Shown: positions 1-22,186 of the stretch, piece by piece
How positions within the stretch are numbered: position 1 is the first letter of the stretch
Layout of the letters: each line of letters starts with the position of its first letter
Assembly (NCBI GenBank): GCA_040954595.2
Contig: CM082588.2
Coordinates: 7,316,001-7,380,000, forward strand
Direction: 5' to 3'
DNA: 64,000 bases
Source: Balanoglossus misakiensis
Lineage: Eukaryota; Hemichordata
Notes under the pieces: generated by a model
The model's input: only the letters and a program-made list of their open reading frames with translations
Databases searched by the model: none
What the model was told of the DNA's origin: nothing
Made by a program: the position numbers and the translations under genes

Positions 1-404
1 ATGAAAACTTTGCAATTATTTCCTGCGAAGGTCAGAATGTTTATGACTTGCACTGGCGGCCGACAAAAAGTAAAGCACCTACCCAGACTTGAAAATTGAC
101 AACACGGACCGATTTGGCCATTTTGGGATGTGTTCAGATCCGCGCCACATGTACATGTAGCATCACCAGCTCCGTCTGAACTGATATCCACGCGTATCCC
201 ATCATCAGTTGCCTTGGTTTGACCGCTTAAAATGTCATTAAATTCAACAACGAATGGTCCCGGCAGTTTCTGGTAGAACATCGTGGCACGCTTGAATTTC
301 GCGGGGTGCAACTGTCATGCATGTGCACGTCGCTGATGCGGATCCATCTGCTGCAGTAACCTTTGACCTCTGCGTGTAACTTTCGAGAGGGCGCTCATTT
401 GCCG

Positions 405-412
405 TGACGTCA
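405..412. promoter_or_regulatory. CRE/ATF palindrome at the taxilin start
   Basis: The sequence TGACGTCA, the perfect cAMP-response/ATF palindrome, sits 5 bases before the taxilin start codon at 417. CREB/ATF sites are typical of broadly expressed TATA-less promoters close to the transcription start. That it acts here is inference from position; the start of transcription is not known. Confidence 0.45.
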
Positions 413-416
413 TAAC

Positions 417-10391
<9,975 letters not shown>

Positions 10392-11548
10392 ACTTTGTGT
10401 GTTCTTTCCACTTTTGGATAAAAAAATCACTGAAAATCAGTATTTTTTCTCATCATTCTGTTTTTTTTCTCTCAACTTTTCTATACCGAATTGTAATGCT
10501 TTTTTTGCTTTGTCTTATAGTATTGTTCTCAGTGATTGTCCGATATCGACAGACTGATATTGCATTGTTTTGTAAGTCAACAACTGAATCACTGTTATCA
10601 TTTCTCTGTGACTTTGCAACTCGATTAATAATTCCTCATAAAATCAGATTTAAGATCCCACAAAAATCACACTGCATTCTTATTCATACCCCAGTATTAA
10701 AAACATGAAGGATATTAAACATAACAGTACATCTATATATTACCATCTATTGTGGAATTGTATTTCTGAAAAATCTTTGATAATTTCAAGCTTGAATAAA
10801 AAAACACAGGATCATTGATTGAATCAACCACAGTTGTTTTCTTCAAAATCCATTAAAAATTTTCCCTGCTGAAGAATTGTACCTTTTGCTCTGAAAACTC
10901 GTAAATTCCTTTCATTAAATTGGCTTTTGCAGTACTCTGAAATATGTAACAGCGTCATTTATACAAGAATAATCAAAATGAAAAATTGTTTCTTTTCTGC
11001 TCTTTGTCTACTCATGTGATCAGGGAATTAATAAATAAACTTACAAGCAATAAGTCAAGTTTGTGTGATTGGTTGTGTTTGTATATTGGATGGATCTTGT
11101 TTGTTGCAATGGATAGAACTGGCTGTGTCATGATAAGTAGGTTCCCAACTTGTGTGAGAAATCTTAAATCTCAGGTCCTTGGGGTGTGAGATTTTGTAAG
11201 TCATTACTCTGTGTTTTGTATGTGTCAGTCATTCTAGTGAAATTTAATAAGAACTTTTCTGTTCCATGTGATGCATGGATTAACTTTTTATGATATATCA
11301 CCTGGATCGTTCAGATTGAACTACTGAGAGTTTGGATTTAAGTCAACAACAACTACATGTATAACTTTATTGCATGGCTACGAAACTTACAACAGCCCAT
11401 AATATTCAGATATCAAGTTTACTTCCACTCTCGATAGAGGGCGGTAAATATCTCTACACGACAGCTATATCTCAGTGCTGTGTACAAAAGTAAAAAAATC
11501 AAAGATTTGCTCTATAGTACTTTTATAAAAAATGTTTTCAGAAGCCAT

Positions 11549-11964
11549 TTAAGGATGTATGCGCAGAACATAAACCGGAAACACTGCGCGCCCGGTCTTT
11601 TTCCCATAGGATTACATTGATAATCGCTAGAAAACAAACTTCTACTATTGTCATTTTCACGAAATTTTACAAATAGCTCAGTCTAGCAAATATAAATGCA
11701 TTGGTCAAATAAAATATAGGGGTCACCGCGCTCTATTTTGAGATAAATTGCGTTAAATATTTTGCCCATAGACAAACCATTGGTAAAAAATGCTGAGTCA
11801 GCAGATTTCTTCTATTATCGACCAAATTCATGGCTCTGTATTTCATAAACAAGCGCGGTGACCCCTATATTTTATTATGGATTTTCATTATACATACAAA
11901 GGAGAATAAAAAAATCCACAATTAAAAGACAATACTTTCAATTTTACTGAACGTACATCCTTAA
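11549..11964. mobile_element. 416-bp TTAA-flanked MITE, family 3
   Basis: The element runs from TTAAGGATGTA to TACATCCTTAA, giving TTAA duplications with inverted ends GGATGTA. An internal pair of perfect 20-base inverted arms begins AATATAGGGGTCACCG. The interior carries the palindrome TGCTGAGTCAGCA at 11791-11803, also found in related sequences at 27772 and 63739. Structure indicates a non-autonomous piggyBac-type element. Confidence 0.75.
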
Positions 11965-12039
11965 AAGACGAAGTAAGTGTGCAATCCAGCACAGAAGTAT
12001 CTATACACAGCAACATTAGGCCAGCAAAAAGAATGAACA

Positions 12040-12237
12040 TACTGTAAAACACTTTTTTCGTGAGTCAAAATTTTCGCGATATCGAGAGAGGCCACTGTTA
12101 CGCAAGTATTAATTTTCGCGTTTTCACACATTGTTCTTTCACAACTATATGTACGCGAGTCTTTATTTTTGTGTTTTTTTGGCTCTCGTGTATTTAGCGT
12201 AAATTTAATGCTCGCGAAAATAAAGTCTTTTACAGTA
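12040..12237. mobile_element. TA-flanked MITE (mariner-type ends), copy 1
   Basis: This 198-base element has TA at both borders and inverted ends CTGTAAAACAC and a diverged match of GTGTTTTACAG. The interior is full of TTCGCG/CGCGAA half-palindromes. The closest copy, in the same orientation, is at 29216-29416. TA duplications suggest Tc1/mariner-type mobilisation. Confidence 0.75.
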
Positions 12238-12774
12238 GTCAATATGCCTGAAAGCCTATATAAGTACAAGGATTGCCATCTGGATAATTGTCAATGAAAA
12301 TTATGAAAATAAAATAGGATATTTCAAACTTTATCCTTTCCTTTACAAGTATTTCAAATAGAACAGGGGTTTAATATATGTGCTCAATTATTATTTTGCA
12401 GGTAAAAACAGTCCTTGGGTATCTGGGGAAAAAATTCAGTGTCCTTTTGAACAGAGTGAAATTTTCCAAGAAAGTTATGAAATAATGATAATCCAGTCTT
12501 GATTTTATAAAAGCTTGTACACGTACTTAAATTTCTCTGTGATTTTGACACCCATCAAAAAATGAGTTTGACCAATTTTATGCAGGCCCAAAAAAACATT
12601 CTTGACCATCAGAATTCAACAGTACCCCCTTTTCCCTGGTAATGATGGGATAACATCACATTAACTGACTCTGGGAGATTTCAGATCTTAGTACTACAAA
12701 CTTAAGTAAATATGTTTTGTTGCATTGGAAATTTACAAAATGGGCCAAGGAAAGTCGCCAAGGAGTGCACTAAT

Positions 12775-12905
12775 AGAATTTCACACTCCCAAGGACCTGG
12801 GTTTTTATTTCTCACATGAGTTGGGGATTTGCAGCGAGAGTGGGACAAAAAAATCCCCAATGAGTGTGAGAAATAGGTCCTTGGTGTGTGAGATTCTATT
12901 TCTCA
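12775..12905. repeat. Foldback repeat
   Basis: Two inverted arms, each containing CCAAGGACCT followed by a run like ATTTCTCACA and ending in GGGGATT, face each other across a short spacer. A related fragment lies near 11146-11190. It could form a hairpin; no target duplication was identified, so the borders are approximate. Confidence 0.55.
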
Positions 12906-13340
12906 CACGACCAAAAAATAAGCAAAATTCAAAATTCACGCGGCGTACTTGAAACACATCAACCACGGCTTCTCGACGACCACGGGGCTCTGCAAAGTTC
13001 CGACTGCAGTCACAATCTTCATATCAATACAGGCACCACAGAAGACAGGCAAATCACCGAGCGAAGTAACCAGCAGAGATACACCTGGCCATGAAAACAA
13101 AGCAAACATTAACAAACATCATCACACTATACACAAAGCATTGGTGAAAAATCCTGAGTTTTCTTCTATTTTCGACTAAATTCGTGGCAACCCTATTATT
13201 TTAGTGAAATTTAATGCACAGTTGCCAATTTTCACGTCAAGAGTTTTTACTATAATTCCCCTATAGGGCTGCGAACACACCAGTCAACCTAGCAGCACCT
13301 GCTACAATCATTGCAGCTATAATAAAACCATATCTCCCAC

Positions 13341-14234
13341 TTACTCTTCTGGAAAAGGCGTCATTTGTCCGTGCTTGAGACACTCTTGGATATGTTTCCT
13401 CATTAGTCTCTTATCCCACCGCAATACTCTAGGATCCTGTCCGCAGAATAAAGCGACAGCATATGCAATGGCAAACACACCACAATCATTAGAGCCACTC
13501 TCTTGTTGCTGCACAGCTGGCCATTTCACTCCTTCTATGTTTGTGAACTTGTCACATAATTTTTCCTTGAGTTTAGGTCGACGTATATAATCTGAATCAT
13601 AGACATTTATGATATTAGGGCTGCCTCTTAGGATTGAAATAGTTATCCAGTGGCACATGTACCAGATGATCTTCACGAAACATATTTCTGAGCGGTCGTG
13701 TTTGCCAGCGACTCTCGAGACATCCAAGTTTGTATCTGGATGTTGCTGGTGTAACCGGTCTTGACACCAATTAATGATGTCTTCTCCCAAACATGCTGGA
13801 CTGTCCAGCTTTGACAGCATCTTATCTTCTTCTGTGTCATAAAGGGAAAGGCTGCAGAACTTCTCTACTAGATCACCAACTTCTGTATGTTCTGTGCCAG
13901 ATGAGCTGCGAAAACGGCTTGCATTAAAAGCGTTGGATGTACCAGGAGACTGGTCAGTTGAAGATATTCCAGGAGAGATGAAACTCTCACGTCCTGTGGC
14001 TACCTCATCATTTCCAAACATCGGCGTGTATTCACTGGTGTTCTCCATTCCAGGACCGATTTCAGAACCTTGATTTATGGGTAGATATATTGGGGTGTTT
14101 GTACGACTTGTGACGAGCAGCTCCGAGTGGATACTATCCTCATGCGACTGTGAGCAGACACATGACCTGGCTGACTGACCCGGATGTATATAGTAAATTA
14201 TTAGTGTTGAAAAAGAATAATTGCATGAATTCAA
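13341..14234 (-). CDS. Ulp1/C48-type cysteine peptidase, catalytic exon (partial gene)
   Basis: The open frame of 297 codons carries a Ulp1-like catalytic half. In this numbering the His is in CHWIT (H195), the Asp in VYDSDY (D213), the oxyanion Gln in VQQQESG (about 242-244) and the Cys in SNDCGVFAIAYA (C251), in the canonical H-D-Q-C order. It ends QMTPFPEE. Such proteins remove SUMO, NEDD8 or ubiquitin; many invertebrate members of this type are multicopy and transposon-associated, which I cannot test here. Residues 1-130 look disordered. No Met starts the frame: the first internal Met is residue 63, and an acceptor-like CAG lies near residues 20-22, so upstream exons on the minus strand are likely. 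The end at 13341 could be a true stop or a donor (GTAAGT overlaps it). Confidence 0.7.
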   Translation of the reverse strand: MNSCNYSFSTLIIYYIHPGQSARSCVCSQSHEDSIHSELLVTSRTNTPIYLPINQGSEIGPGMENTSEYTPMFGNDEVATGRESFISPGISSTDQSPGTSNAFNASRFRSSSGTEHTEVGDLVEKFCSLSLYDTEEDKMLSKLDSPACLGEDIINWCQDRLHQQHPDTNLDVSRVAGKHDRSEICFVKIIWYMCHWITISILRGSPNIINVYDSDYIRRPKLKEKLCDKFTNIEGVKWPAVQQQESGSNDCGVFAIAYAVALFCGQDPRVLRWDKRLMRKHIQECLKHGQMTPFPEE

Positions 14235-17200
14235 TTAATTCATCTTGTGCCAATTAAGTTTGCCATATGACATTCAAGCTTAATAGTGCAAATGGGTTTC
14301 GGCAAGTTTTCTACCCTGGCAGTTTCACGAATCTGAGTTTACTTTATTTCCGCTGGTACCGTAAAGAGGCCCTTCACATTTTTTACGACAGGTCTGTCCT
14401 ATAACCTTTTTACAAGGAGTACCGTACCTTTGATTTAACTGAGTTACCAAACAACAAACTATTAAACTGGTACACATACATATCATTAAAGCAATTTATG
14501 TATGCAGAACGTATTTCTCCGTTTCTCTCAACCAACCAACCAACCAACCCACCAATCAATCAAGCTGCCAATACATGTACTACATTTTTGGTACCTTTAT
14601 TTGATTCATGCACAATCCTTACAAGTTTATTGAAAACTACAACTATGCTGTAGAAATGTTTAAATATGAAAAAGTACAAATCTGAAAACCTCTTCCATGA
14701 GGGGAAAAAAACTAAAATATATTATATATTTTTATTGTACAACTGTGTGCAAGGAATTTGTTCATGCAATCATTCCATGCTGATGTTCAAATACAATGTT
14801 TTTGTGCAGAATAACATCTAAAATATTAATTTGACACTCAGAACATCCCAAATTATAAGGAAAATAAAAATGTCCAGCTCAAAATTTATGCTGACAAGAC
14901 TTAGTTGTTTGAGTTTTGGTGCTACTTTGGTAGTAGCTCTGTAAATCTCCATCAATTTTCATGCAACTAATGATCATCTCCTAATGAGATTTACTCAGGC
15001 ATTGATGAAATTATGACCCCCCCCCCCCTCCTGCAACTTATTAGACAACAGACAACCACCAATTCAAAACAGGTAATGGGTAGACAGCATGCAACACAGC
15101 AGTCAACGAGCGACCTACTAACCTCCTTTCTATAGAAAGCCTGTTGACATCACACAAATGTAGACTGATGTAATGCTACACGCTGCAGAATAGCAATGCA
15201 AATAGTTTTGTGACTTGCATGGACAATTTGTTCTGCATTGAAAACAGCTTGTCACAGCTGTATATGAGATTGCCTTATATACTACCCCCACTGCTGTAGT
15301 AATTTGCTTAGAAAATTTTTGTCATGATTTGAGTGGTCGTGAATTGTAGCCTAATGTTTTAGACTAATCATCAATATGCAGGATGTTCAGACAATAAAAT
15401 CACTTTTTTTAAAGTCAGTACTAGTAAATGTTGACATATCTTCTCTGCAATCATACATTCTTGATGGCAAGAATTGCGATTTACTCGGTGTTTTTTTTAC
15501 CAGCTTCAACTACTTGAAAATGAAACAAACTTCTGTTGCAAATTTTGAAACAATTTCCTGAATAATTTCAATAATGCGATATTCAAAATCATGGTCGCCA
15601 CTTATTGCTGAGAAAACAAAAAATAGCAAGGGTTTATTTTCATCATCATGTAAATTATACAAAGGTATAACCATCTCAAGCCAGTAACATCCATAGTCTG
15701 CATTTGAGGATTTTTATAATGTGTAATATCATAGTGATTAACATTTCTGAAACTGCTCAGTCTGTTTCCATTTCACTTTTATAAAAATTTAAAAGCATTC
15801 TTGCCATGCATGGCAAATAAAAATCAAGTAATTTGAACAAGGACATCCATATTGGAGAATAAAATATATATGGAAGGAAGTTTTTTGCATTTTATGCAAA
15901 ATGTCAGTGACTGAATAAATGATGAACAGAAAAGGCTGCCTTCGTGGATTTTCATTACTGTTTCAGTCAGTCGACCTAGATAATCAAATTTTATTTTCCA
16001 AAATCCGAAACATGAGAAATCTAGAGCTTTCATTCATGAGGTTCTGTTGCTGCCAGCCCGGGATATCGAAAGAGTGTATAACAATAATGAAATAATGGAA
16101 CCTGCAGGTCATACAGAGGTCACAGGAGCTAGAAAGGTCACAAAGTTCACACGGCCATCAGCTGACCACTTGAAATGGTCAAATTATGGGTTGCTGGAAT
16201 TCCAAATGACAACTTTGGCTGTGCTTGACCCCGTATTCTACTTGCCTGAGTATTTATATGTACGCGACATTAAAACTAGCTTAAAACACCAATGGAAGGT
16301 ATAGATTTACAAAAAATTATGCACTCAAGCAAAACACCTCGGATATAGTACAGACTAAAAAGATAAAAAAACGCAATAGTCCACAACCAATGACTGATCT
16401 CCAATAAAAAATATATCATCACTATGCCCTGTATTTCTTGATGAATTTATTGATTTGTCAATCTTGGTGTTTCTGAAGGGCCATGAATTAGGCCACTAGG
16501 CTGTAACTGTTGAACATTCCTAGCACACAAAACATTTCAAGTACATACGTGTGGATGAGAAAACAGTATGCAAATACACGCTTATTTACTACATGTCAGC
16601 AAGGTGATTAATACTGCCCTCTATAGAATGCCTGGGGTTGTACTAGTAAACAACATTCATTGCAGGCCTGGGGTTGGATTAACAGATTTACCGACATATT
16701 TATGATTTCATATATCTGCAGCGAATGTAAACCTATGTATTCCAGATAGCTTCAATCATTCCTTTCATTTTTTTCAAAGGTTTCACAAATTCAGCTTTAC
16801 TTTTGATCACAATTATTAAAACGTGCAACATTCTGCCTTCATTAAAAATATCTGGATACAAACAGGTGTTTTTTATTTGCTGTTGTGAACATACCGAAAT
16901 TAAAACATTAAATTAAAATATAAAATTAAATTATTCTGAAAACTACTTCAAAAAAGATTTTTTCTGAAAATATGTACTTGGGTTTGAAATAACAATGTAC
17001 AGCCTGGGCCATATTGCAAAGGTCAATTGGATATTTTGTGCACTATAAGCGAGTTCAGTCAAAAGCTTTGAAAGAGAGTGATAGTGTAATGTAAAGGTCA
17101 CACAAAATTCAGTGTTTATGTTAGAGTTGTAAAAATATTACAAAAAATTCCAACAACTGTTTCACGGGTCATTTTAAAGTTGACACAAATTTTAAAAACA

Positions 17201-17995
17201 AGATCTTCAAATTATATCTACAAGGTGCCATGTTACCAAAAGCTGAGCTTCAGAAAAAAACTAGTCAACGACAAAATTGAAAAGTATTGAATTTCTGGTG
17301 CATAGAAAAATGACACAATTAGAAATGAATAAATTGTATTGCTTGATATTTCGATGGTATCCTGGTTACTGTGTCAATCAGACAAAAATGTCACCACATT
17401 CACCTTGCGATGAAACTTGCTTAACCATCAAGATATTTGTCATCTATTTTGGGTTTCTTTTATAGCCAATCTCAGATTGATGTTCACACTATTATCTGAG
17501 TCAGTGGGAATTTCATCTGCAAGATCTGATACAAACTGTGGTTTAGTTCCGGTAAGCAATGATTTCAGAGCAATTGAGACAATAATAAAGTTAGTATTTT
17601 ACAAGTCATTCCCCACTTGGTATTTTGTTCCTATATGATAATGGTTCACTCAATCAGGAATTACTTAAATCGCTTAATTTACAAATGTCATAATTCGTAA
17701 TTTTTTTATAAGTAATGTATAATCGGAGGATTTTAAATCAAGGAAGAAATGGTACATTAACAGTGTACCAATAAACAAAAGGTTGAATGAATATTAGAAA
17801 TAACATTTGAAGTTTACAAAATACGGAAGATATGTATCTGTTTTGTAATGGCTTCAAGCTATTTATTATGAAGTCGATGGGTGGGCGTGACTGTTCTTTG
17901 AACCATAACATAACGGGCTGTGCACACCAAAATGTCTCTCGCATACAGAAACGGGAAACTTCTCAGGAGAACGCCACTACAACATGATACCTAAT
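14235..17995. other. Intergenic between peptidase exon and headcase
   Basis: I see no convincing coding exon on either strand. The high-coordinate end should contain the headcase 3' untranslated region; a minus-strand AATAAA lies at about 17861-17866. Short simple repeats occur (ACCA tract near 14530, C tract near 15017). The rest is AT-rich and unremarkable. Confidence 0.5.
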
Positions 17996-19531
17996 CTAGT
18001 GGTTTGGTATAAGTTCGTAGGTGCTCAGGGGTTTGACGAAGTGGTAGTCAGACACGCCGCAGTGGGGACACTTGACGACCTGGGAGTACTCGCTGAAATA
18101 GTTCATCATCCCTTGTCGTATATCCACAATGGGCCGGCTACAATGATTGCACGCCACTCGATTGGGACAACACGGTCTGGCTGCAAATATATCATACTTG
18201 TACATGGTGCCTAGCTGGTGGTGACTGCCATCCCATCGCGACTTGCAACTCTTACATAGAATATTTTGACCCCCGGCAAGACAGTTGACACACACAGCGC
18301 CTAGGTACATGGTTTTGTTTTCCGAGTACACTTGCATGCATCCGTCATTGTGTCGCTGGGGCGTGAGGAAAAATGTACCGTCGATGAGGGGATATTTGTC
18401 AAAAACTAGTAAATGTTGCCCACATAGTGTACATATCATGAAACTGGTTGTGTAGTTGCTAAGGGTGCTTAGTATAACGGCTCGTATATCGTCGTTGTCG
18501 TCGTCCATTCGGATGTGGTAGGGGTTGAGTTTGTGGCTGGGCAGCGCGTTCTTGAAGGATGTGAAGTCGATCCGTCGTAGGAGGTGGACGTTTGGTTTCA
18601 CTGGGAAACTGGATCCGTTGATGTTGTTCGGGAGTACAATATTGGTTATGGAGTTCACGTTTGTAGCGGACGCTGATGATGACAGAGATGAATTTGGTGC
18701 AGCGGACGTGAACCTTTGCACGTTTCCGTTGTTGTTGTTGTTCGGTGTCAGAGGACTTCCTAGTGTACGGATCGCTGTAGTGTCTCCGCTGAAACTGTCG
18801 CCGCTGGCCAGCCTCTTGCGACAGAACTCGCCGTTCTCGAAGGCATTTCCACCTTGATGGGAATGATTTCCGTTCCCGCTGATGGGGAACTCGAATTTCG
18901 AGTGGCTGGTTTTGCGATGGACGCCCCGTGGGGACGATGCGTAGTCTGCGCTGCCCGGTGGGCTGTGGTTTTCCGTTGAGGATGTGGATCCTTGTCGCTG
19001 GAGTTTGCCGTTGCCTGGTGACGGCAAGGGGGCCAGGGGTTTCATGTTGATGCTGGGTCGGTCCCCCGACTTCTTCTTCTTTCGTGGTTTCTTCGGTGCT
19101 TCGTCTGGATTTCTCGGGGGGATCCAGTCGAGGTCTTTGCGCAAGTGGCCCTTGCCACACTGACATGAACATGCCTTCCATGCCAGGTCGTACCCTTTCT
19201 TTGTCCACAGATTCTGTCGCCTCTGCTTTTCAGACCAGCTCCTGGCCCGGCCGGAGGACCGCAGAAACGTGAGCACCTCGTCCTCCCACACATTGAAACA
19301 TTCCCGGTGCATGAACTCACCATTGGTACAATCTGGGTTGTTGCAGACCACTTTGGCGACGTCGATCGGATCGTGTATGTCCACGGGTTCATTATTCAAC
19401 AGGCATCCGTTGGGCGCACAACAACTCACCCCCGTCGTGTTTTCCTCTGCTTCGTCGTCTCTGCTGCCCTCCAGCTGCTCTCGGAATTGCTGGGTCTTTA
19501 TCTTAGCCCTCTCCTTCTTCGTGTACGGCAT
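17996..19531 (-). CDS. HECA: Headcase protein homologue (HECA), 511 aa
   Basis: This is a single uninterrupted frame. The start at 19531 gives MPYTKKERAKIKTQQFREQ, as in headcase proteins; an upstream in-frame extension of 20 codons is not family-like. Residues about 37-140 form the N-terminal Cys/His-rich headcase domain (CCAPNGCLL, CNNPDCTNGEFMHRECF, KACSCQCGKGHL). Residues about 140-325 are a Ser/Asn/Pro-rich disordered linker. Residues about 330-511 form the second headcase domain with many CxxC pairs (MICTLCGQHLL, CVNCLAGGQNILCKSCKSRW, VKCPHCG). Headcase partners with unkempt and restrains growth and cell-cycle entry in flies and mammals. Length matches human HECA (about 540). The coding region is more GC-rich than its surroundings. 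The protein looks complete; 5' untranslated exons are possible. Confidence 0.93.
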   Translation of the reverse strand: MPYTKKERAKIKTQQFREQLEGSRDDEAEENTTGVSCCAPNGCLLNNEPVDIHDPIDVAKVVCNNPDCTNGEFMHRECFNVWEDEVLTFLRSSGRARSWSEKQRRQNLWTKKGYDLAWKACSCQCGKGHLRKDLDWIPPRNPDEAPKKPRKKKKSGDRPSINMKPLAPLPSPGNGKLQRQGSTSSTENHSPPGSADYASSPRGVHRKTSHSKFEFPISGNGNHSHQGGNAFENGEFCRKRLASGDSFSGDTTAIRTLGSPLTPNNNNNGNVQRFTSAAPNSSLSSSASATNVNSITNIVLPNNINGSSFPVKPNVHLLRRIDFTSFKNALPSHKLNPYHIRMDDDNDDIRAVILSTLSNYTTSFMICTLCGQHLLVFDKYPLIDGTFFLTPQRHNDGCMQVYSENKTMYLGAVCVNCLAGGQNILCKSCKSRWDGSHHQLGTMYKYDIFAARPCCPNRVACNHCSRPIVDIRQGMMNYFSEYSQVVKCPHCGVSDYHFVKPLSTYELIPNH

Positions 19532-19833
19532 ATTTAGAGCAAGAACACTCCTGTTTTCTGTGAGATTTCGCTCGGTAGCAGTACAGTACAACTACAACGT
19601 TGTTGTTGTCTTGAGTTGTGTTTTTTTCCTGAACTCGAAAAGGGGGCGTGGTCGGCACCTGGAAATGTTGTCATTCTCCCATCAACGATGAAGTAATCAG
19701 TTCTGATTGGCCACTTTACTAAAAACGAACCTTTTAACTCATCTCTGATTTTGCCAAAATGTCAATTTCGTCAGAGCTGATTGGACGGGTGATCAGACTC
19801 TCTAGGATTGTACTTATTTTTAACACGGCTCTG

Positions 19834-19853
19834 ACGCGTACGTACGTACGCGT
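19834..19853. repeat. 20-bp perfect palindrome upstream of headcase
   Basis: ACGCGTACGTACGTACGCGT reads the same on both strands and contains CG and TACGTA steps. It lies about 300 bases upstream of the headcase start codon. It may be a protein-binding site or a cruciform-prone sequence; function is unknown. Confidence 0.6.
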
Positions 19854-22095
19854 TGAAATACGTGTAAAATGTTGTCGATATGGACAGTAATCGACAAGGT
19901 TGTAATCGACTAAACGATTACCAACTAACAGTGTGTACGTGTGTGATTAACGAACACGGGACGACAATTACATGATTGCAGAATTGAAACCTAATCGGTG
20001 GTGCCTCTATACATTATGTAATATTCATCAAATTTTATTTCCGAAGTTCCGTTTTACCTAGCTCGACGCGCACCCAACCAAACCATTTCAAAATATTACA
20101 TCTTATGCGGTTACAATCGGCACCACAGTCCATTTTATTGCCCGGGCCTATGTCACTCTTCGCCCTGTGCCCAAAAATAGACATATACAACAATAACTGC
20201 ACTTGTTTACTGCTGATGGTAAATATAGGTAATCATGGCATCGGCGCGACGTGCCTGTTTGAATTGCAAGATTGGCTGAAAATTGGCACTCTGCCAAATG
20301 ATGTCCACATTTAGCATGTAGTGAACAACAGCAGGTTTTCAATTGGAATATTCCAGAGCGCTATTTTCATCATGTATGCTGTATGGTATAGTCATGCAGG
20401 CAATGTGATATCTGCGGCGAATAGTTGACGAAATTGACAAGTGACCTGAATTCTATTGTGTAGTATATTACGTGAAATTTACATATAGCGTCGCGTCTAT
20501 TGCAGTTATCTAGTTACAAAACACACTTACACTACACTTACACGTACACGTAATATGTAAACACAGCAGTAGTAAGTAGGTCACACCCTAGGGGACTCAC
20601 ACCTATCCCGATACCAAAACATTGAACAACAGGAAATATTAAGACAACTCATTAGGTCCGTATCTGAGATTGTTGCAGGTCTGTAAAAGCAAATCGCATA
20701 AGGATAATCTCAGCCTAAATTTACACACTCGAAATTCACCTGCCAGATCCCTAACGTGGTCAGACCCACGAATGCCCGGGGTTAAATGATTATATGGGTA
20801 TGACCTATTTCCACTGTTGTAAATGGGTCACGTTTCGATAACAATGTCTGTTATAGTTAGGGGTTGACCATTCTATATCCTGGTTAGGTCTTGAAGATTT
20901 TTGAAATATTAAACTGGTTCGTATTTAGCCTACGAATTACAGTACGTTTAGGAATATCAATTTTCTAAAAGAGAAATTTCATAAATTTAAGTTTATGAAG
21001 AGAAATCGATAAAGGATCCGTTGGGAGACAGACAAAATCAGCCTTTCAGACATGCAAAAGTCCGGTTGAAAGGCACCCCCCCCCCCGATATGGCGGTGAT
21101 AAATTTGCATAACAACGCAAATAACTGTTATGTCAATGAGTTTCTATTGGTTTCCCAATATTATGAATATCTGTGCTAATTAATTCTTTTAACTTATCTT
21201 TGCTGGAATTAACTTTATGTTGTGTAGAATTCATTTTACTTGTGTGTCTCGAATTAATTTTGGCCGAACACCCACAGTCCTATGCGCTCACATTAAATTA
21301 TTAAGGAAATTTCTTCAAATGCCTTCAGCCTAGTGCAAAAAGTTGGGTGACATTACGAACATTTCCAACGCTTGGTGGCGACATTTACAATTCTCGAACA
21401 GACCTCAATCTCTTTGCCAACCAGGTGCAATCTGTCTGGGCGTCTTTTCAATATATATTTAAATTTTGTGAACAGGCGTGTTGAATTAGGTCAGTGCCCG
21501 GGTCAACGTAAATTGGAGCGTCTACGTTGCACATCTGTTCCAAGAGTGTATAGCCTAGTTGACCAATCACAAGCGCTGTGGTCTACCTGTTTGGGTTGTT
21601 AGGATAGTAACTGACCAATCAGAATTGTCGGGTCGGAATAATTAATTAGCCAAACAGGGACCGTGAGTGACCTCAATTGCATGTCGTGTATGCTATCGTG
21701 CGCACTGAAATTTATATTTTAGCTGAGATGTAGAAATTCTTATCAACAATATTGAATTAAAAAATACACAATGAAGTCACATATGCGTCAATGAACACTC
21801 GATGCTCATAAAATATAGTTGCTTGCAACAGAAGGACAACAAGTGCAATTTCTCTCTTTGACAAATTCACTTTGTCATATTTATTTACATAATTACATTC
21901 ACACATAATGTTTGTCCACACAGTGAACAGTTTTCAATACCACCTGGCTAGAAATGCCAGGCAAAGCACAAATCTCAAAAATTTCCTGTTTTATTTTATT
22001 TCATCCTCAACTGGAATTCAGACAGGCGATGTGTATCGCCATCATTCTGGAAGTTTGCTTTTAATGCACAAATTGTACCTGCACCTGGAATAGCA

Positions 22096-22186
22096 TTAAC
22101 CCTTTCACCACCATGGTTCAGTCCAAACCCATTGTTTTCTATGGTGAAGTTGGACCTCTTCACACAATAATGGGGTGAGAGGGTAA
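22096..22186. mobile_element. Short TTAA-flanked MITE, family 1, copy 4
   Basis: Left end TTAACCCTTTCACC is intact; the right end is diverged (GGTGAGAGGGTAA). The interior CCATGGTTCAGTCCAAACCC matches the other copies. Confidence 0.7.

Larger units (their letters stand above)
10392..13340. other. Intergenic: taxilin 3' region, then repeat-rich DNA
   Basis: The first 400 bases are taxilin 3' untranslated sequence up to AATAAA at 10795-10800. The rest holds no convincing gene. It carries a 416-base TTAA element (11549-11964), a TA-flanked MITE (12040-12237), and a foldback repeat (about 12775-12905) of which a diverged piece also occurs near 11150. A decayed relative of the TTAA element is at about 13140-13245. 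Confidence 0.6.

Noticed and set aside
18459-19208. 249-codon minus-strand frame within headcase
   Set aside because: It overlaps the headcase frame on the same strand in another phase; composition is Arg/Gln/Pro-rich shadow sequence.
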